From an uncultured Bacteroides sp. (GTDB lineage Bacteria; Bacteroidota; Bacteroidia; Bacteroidales; Bacteroidaceae), in contig USLU01000022.1 in NCBI GenBank assembly GCA_900555635.1, forward strand, positions 7,114 to 71,113: 64,000 nt of DNA. The letters run 5' to 3'. The notes beneath the pieces are model-generated. The model was given only the letters and a program-made list of their open reading frames with translations. It was not told where the DNA came from and did no database searches. Below, one piece after another: positions 62,772 through 64,000 of the stretch. Made by a program: the position numbers and the translations under genes. The stretch's first letter is position 1. Each line of letters starts with the position of its first letter.

Positions 62772-64000
62772 ATGATACAAGAGAATTTTATCAAACTATA
62801 CGAGAATAGTTTCCGCGAGAATTGGGACCTCCCTTGCTACACAGATTATGGAGATAACGAAAGTTATACATACGGTGAGGTAGCGCAAGAAATAGCAAAA
62901 TTGCATCTTCTTTTTAAATATTGCAGCTTGCGTCGTGGTGATAAAATAGCAATCATTGGGAAAAATAATGCCCGTTGGTGCATTGCTTATATGGCTACAG
63001 TTACTTATGGTGGCATTGTAGTTCCTATCCTACAGGATTTTAACCCTAACGATGTCCACCACATTGTGAACCACTCAGAATCAGTATTTCTTTTTACCAG
63101 TGATGTCATTTGGGAACATCTGGAAGAAGAGCGCCTCACTGGTTTACGTGGCGTTTTTTCATTAAGCGATTTCCGTTGTTTGTACCAACGTGATGGAGAA
63201 ACCATTCAACGATTCCTCACACGATGGGACCGGGAAATGTCAGCTATCTACCCCAAAGGTTTCCAAAAAGAGGACGTCACCTACACAAATCTTTCCAACG
63301 ACAAAGTCATGCTGCTGAATTATACTTCCGGCACTACCGGCTTCAGTAAAGGCGTCATGCTAACGGGGAACAATTTGGCAGGAAATGTCACTTTCGGTAT
63401 CCGCACCGGATTGCTAAAGAAAGGAGATAAAGTACTTTCCTTCTTGCCTTTGGCACATGCTTACGGTTGCGCATTCGATTTTCTGACGGCTACCGCCGTA
63501 GGAACCCATGTCACCTTACTAGGAAAAGTTCCTTCTCCCAAAATTCTGATGAAAGCTTTTGAAGAAGTAAAGCCTAATCTAATAATTACCGTTCCACTTG
63601 TTATTGAGAAGATATATAAGAATGTAATCCAACCTATTATCAATAAGAAATCCATGAAATGGGCTCTCAGTATCCCTTTGCTGGATGGACAGATTTATGG
63701 CCAGATACGCAAAAAGCTGATTGATGCCCTGGGAGGACGTTTCAAAGAAATTATTATTGGTGGCGCAGCAATGAATCCGGAAGTAGAAGAATTCTTTTAT
63801 CGCATTAAATTTCCATTCACAATAGGTTATGGCATGACAGAATGCGCCCCACTAATCAGTTATGCTCCTTGGAATGAATTTGTATCGACTTCCTCCGGAC
63901 GTGTACTCGATATCATGGAAGCACGTATCTATAAAGAAAATCCGGAGGATAAACTCGGCGAAATTCAAGTACGTGGTGAAAATGTGATGGCAGGTTACCA
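62772..64000 (+). CDS. Long-chain acyl-CoA synthetase (AMP-binding), 3' end missing
   Basis: 409 codons are visible; the gene runs off the window. An ANL-superfamily ligase activating fatty acids with ATP and CoA. The P-loop is LNYTSGTTGFSKGVMLT, then LPLAHAYG, the A5 motif TIGYGMTECAPLIS, and the start of A7 (LGEIQVRGENVMAGY). The start ATG at 62772 lies 23 bases from a -7 box. Membrane-associated FadD/FAA-like by pattern; chain length unknown. Confidence 0.9.
   Translation, partial: MIQENFIKLYENSFRENWDLPCYTDYGDNESYTYGEVAQEIAKLHLLFKYCSLRRGDKIAIIGKNNARWCIAYMATVTYGGIVVPILQDFNPNDVHHIVNHSESVFLFTSDVIWEHLEEERLTGLRGVFSLSDFRCLYQRDGETIQRFLTRWDREMSAIYPKGFQKEDVTYTNLSNDKVMLLNYTSGTTGFSKGVMLTGNNLAGNVTFGIRTGLLKKGDKVLSFLPLAHAYGCAFDFLTATAVGTHVTLLGKVPSPKILMKAFEEVKPNLIITVPLVIEKIYKNVIQPIINKKSMKWALSIPLLDGQIYGQIRKKLIDALGGRFKEIIIGGAAMNPEVEEFFYRIKFPFTIGYGMTECAPLISYAPWNEFVSTSSGRVLDIMEARIYKENPEDKLGEIQVRGENVMAGY

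Overview
The window is a chromosomal segment of a Bacteroides-type gut bacterium. The evidence is a SusC/SusD pair under a hybrid two-component regulator, the Bacteroidetes promoter pattern (TTTG, 19 bases, TAnnTTTG; an exact copy lies upstream of the B12-dependent ribonucleotide reductase), an NBU-like mobilizable element with a MOB-V relaxase, and typical Bacteroides housekeeping genes. The species cannot be fixed from the sequence alone.

Positions 1-20734 hold a polysaccharide utilization locus (PUL) for heparin/heparan sulfate. On the minus strand lie a hybrid two-component regulator, a mutarotase, a periplasmic KdgF-like cupin, SusC, SusD, a GH88 unsaturated glucuronyl hydrolase, a PL12 heparinase III-type lyase and a serine-type sulfatase cut by the window edge. 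An unrecognised 632-residue exported protein lies upstream of the regulator. Facing it on the plus strand are a second sulfatase and a PL13 heparinase I. Inferred logic: lyases cut the chain, SusCD imports oligosaccharides, sulfatases and GH88 trim them, and the cupin and mutarotase process released sugars. Compared with the B. thetaiotaomicron locus as I remember it, the surface glycan-binding protein and surface PL12 lyase next to susC are missing.

Positions 20740-36328 are mainly housekeeping: MATE exporter, lysS, gpsA, pgi, a HAD phosphatase, tRNA-Arg(CCG), asnA, ung, an LptD-like outer-membrane protein, an HD protein and three genes for glycan or lipid-linked sugar transfer (GT39, GtrA, GT2).

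Positions 36404-46697 are an integrated mobilizable element of about 10.3 kb. It sits in the 3' end of a bile acid/sodium symporter-family (BASS) gene. The element carries a tyrosine integrase, a helix-turn-helix protein, an ATPase, a Toprim primase, a relaxase with an oriT-like region, and cargo: a methyltransferase, a GNAT-DUF3795 fusion and a tight three-gene operon of unknown function. The target gene's C-terminus was replaced by codons from the element, and its old 3' end is stranded at the far side.

Positions 46653-64000 are again core genome: the BASS transporter, a cell-wall amidase, an MCE/MlaD protein, dnaA, a nitroreductase, nrdJ, malQ, folB, mgsA, a glycosyltransferase, a lipid A-type acyltransferase, mtaB and an acyl-CoA synthetase cut by the window edge.

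Two intergenic regions (22242-22341 and 58753-58840) contain tandem arrays of short dyads with exact 21- and 22-base periods. They differ in sequence but share architecture, and I know of no description of them. No rRNA, CRISPR array or insertion sequence was seen.
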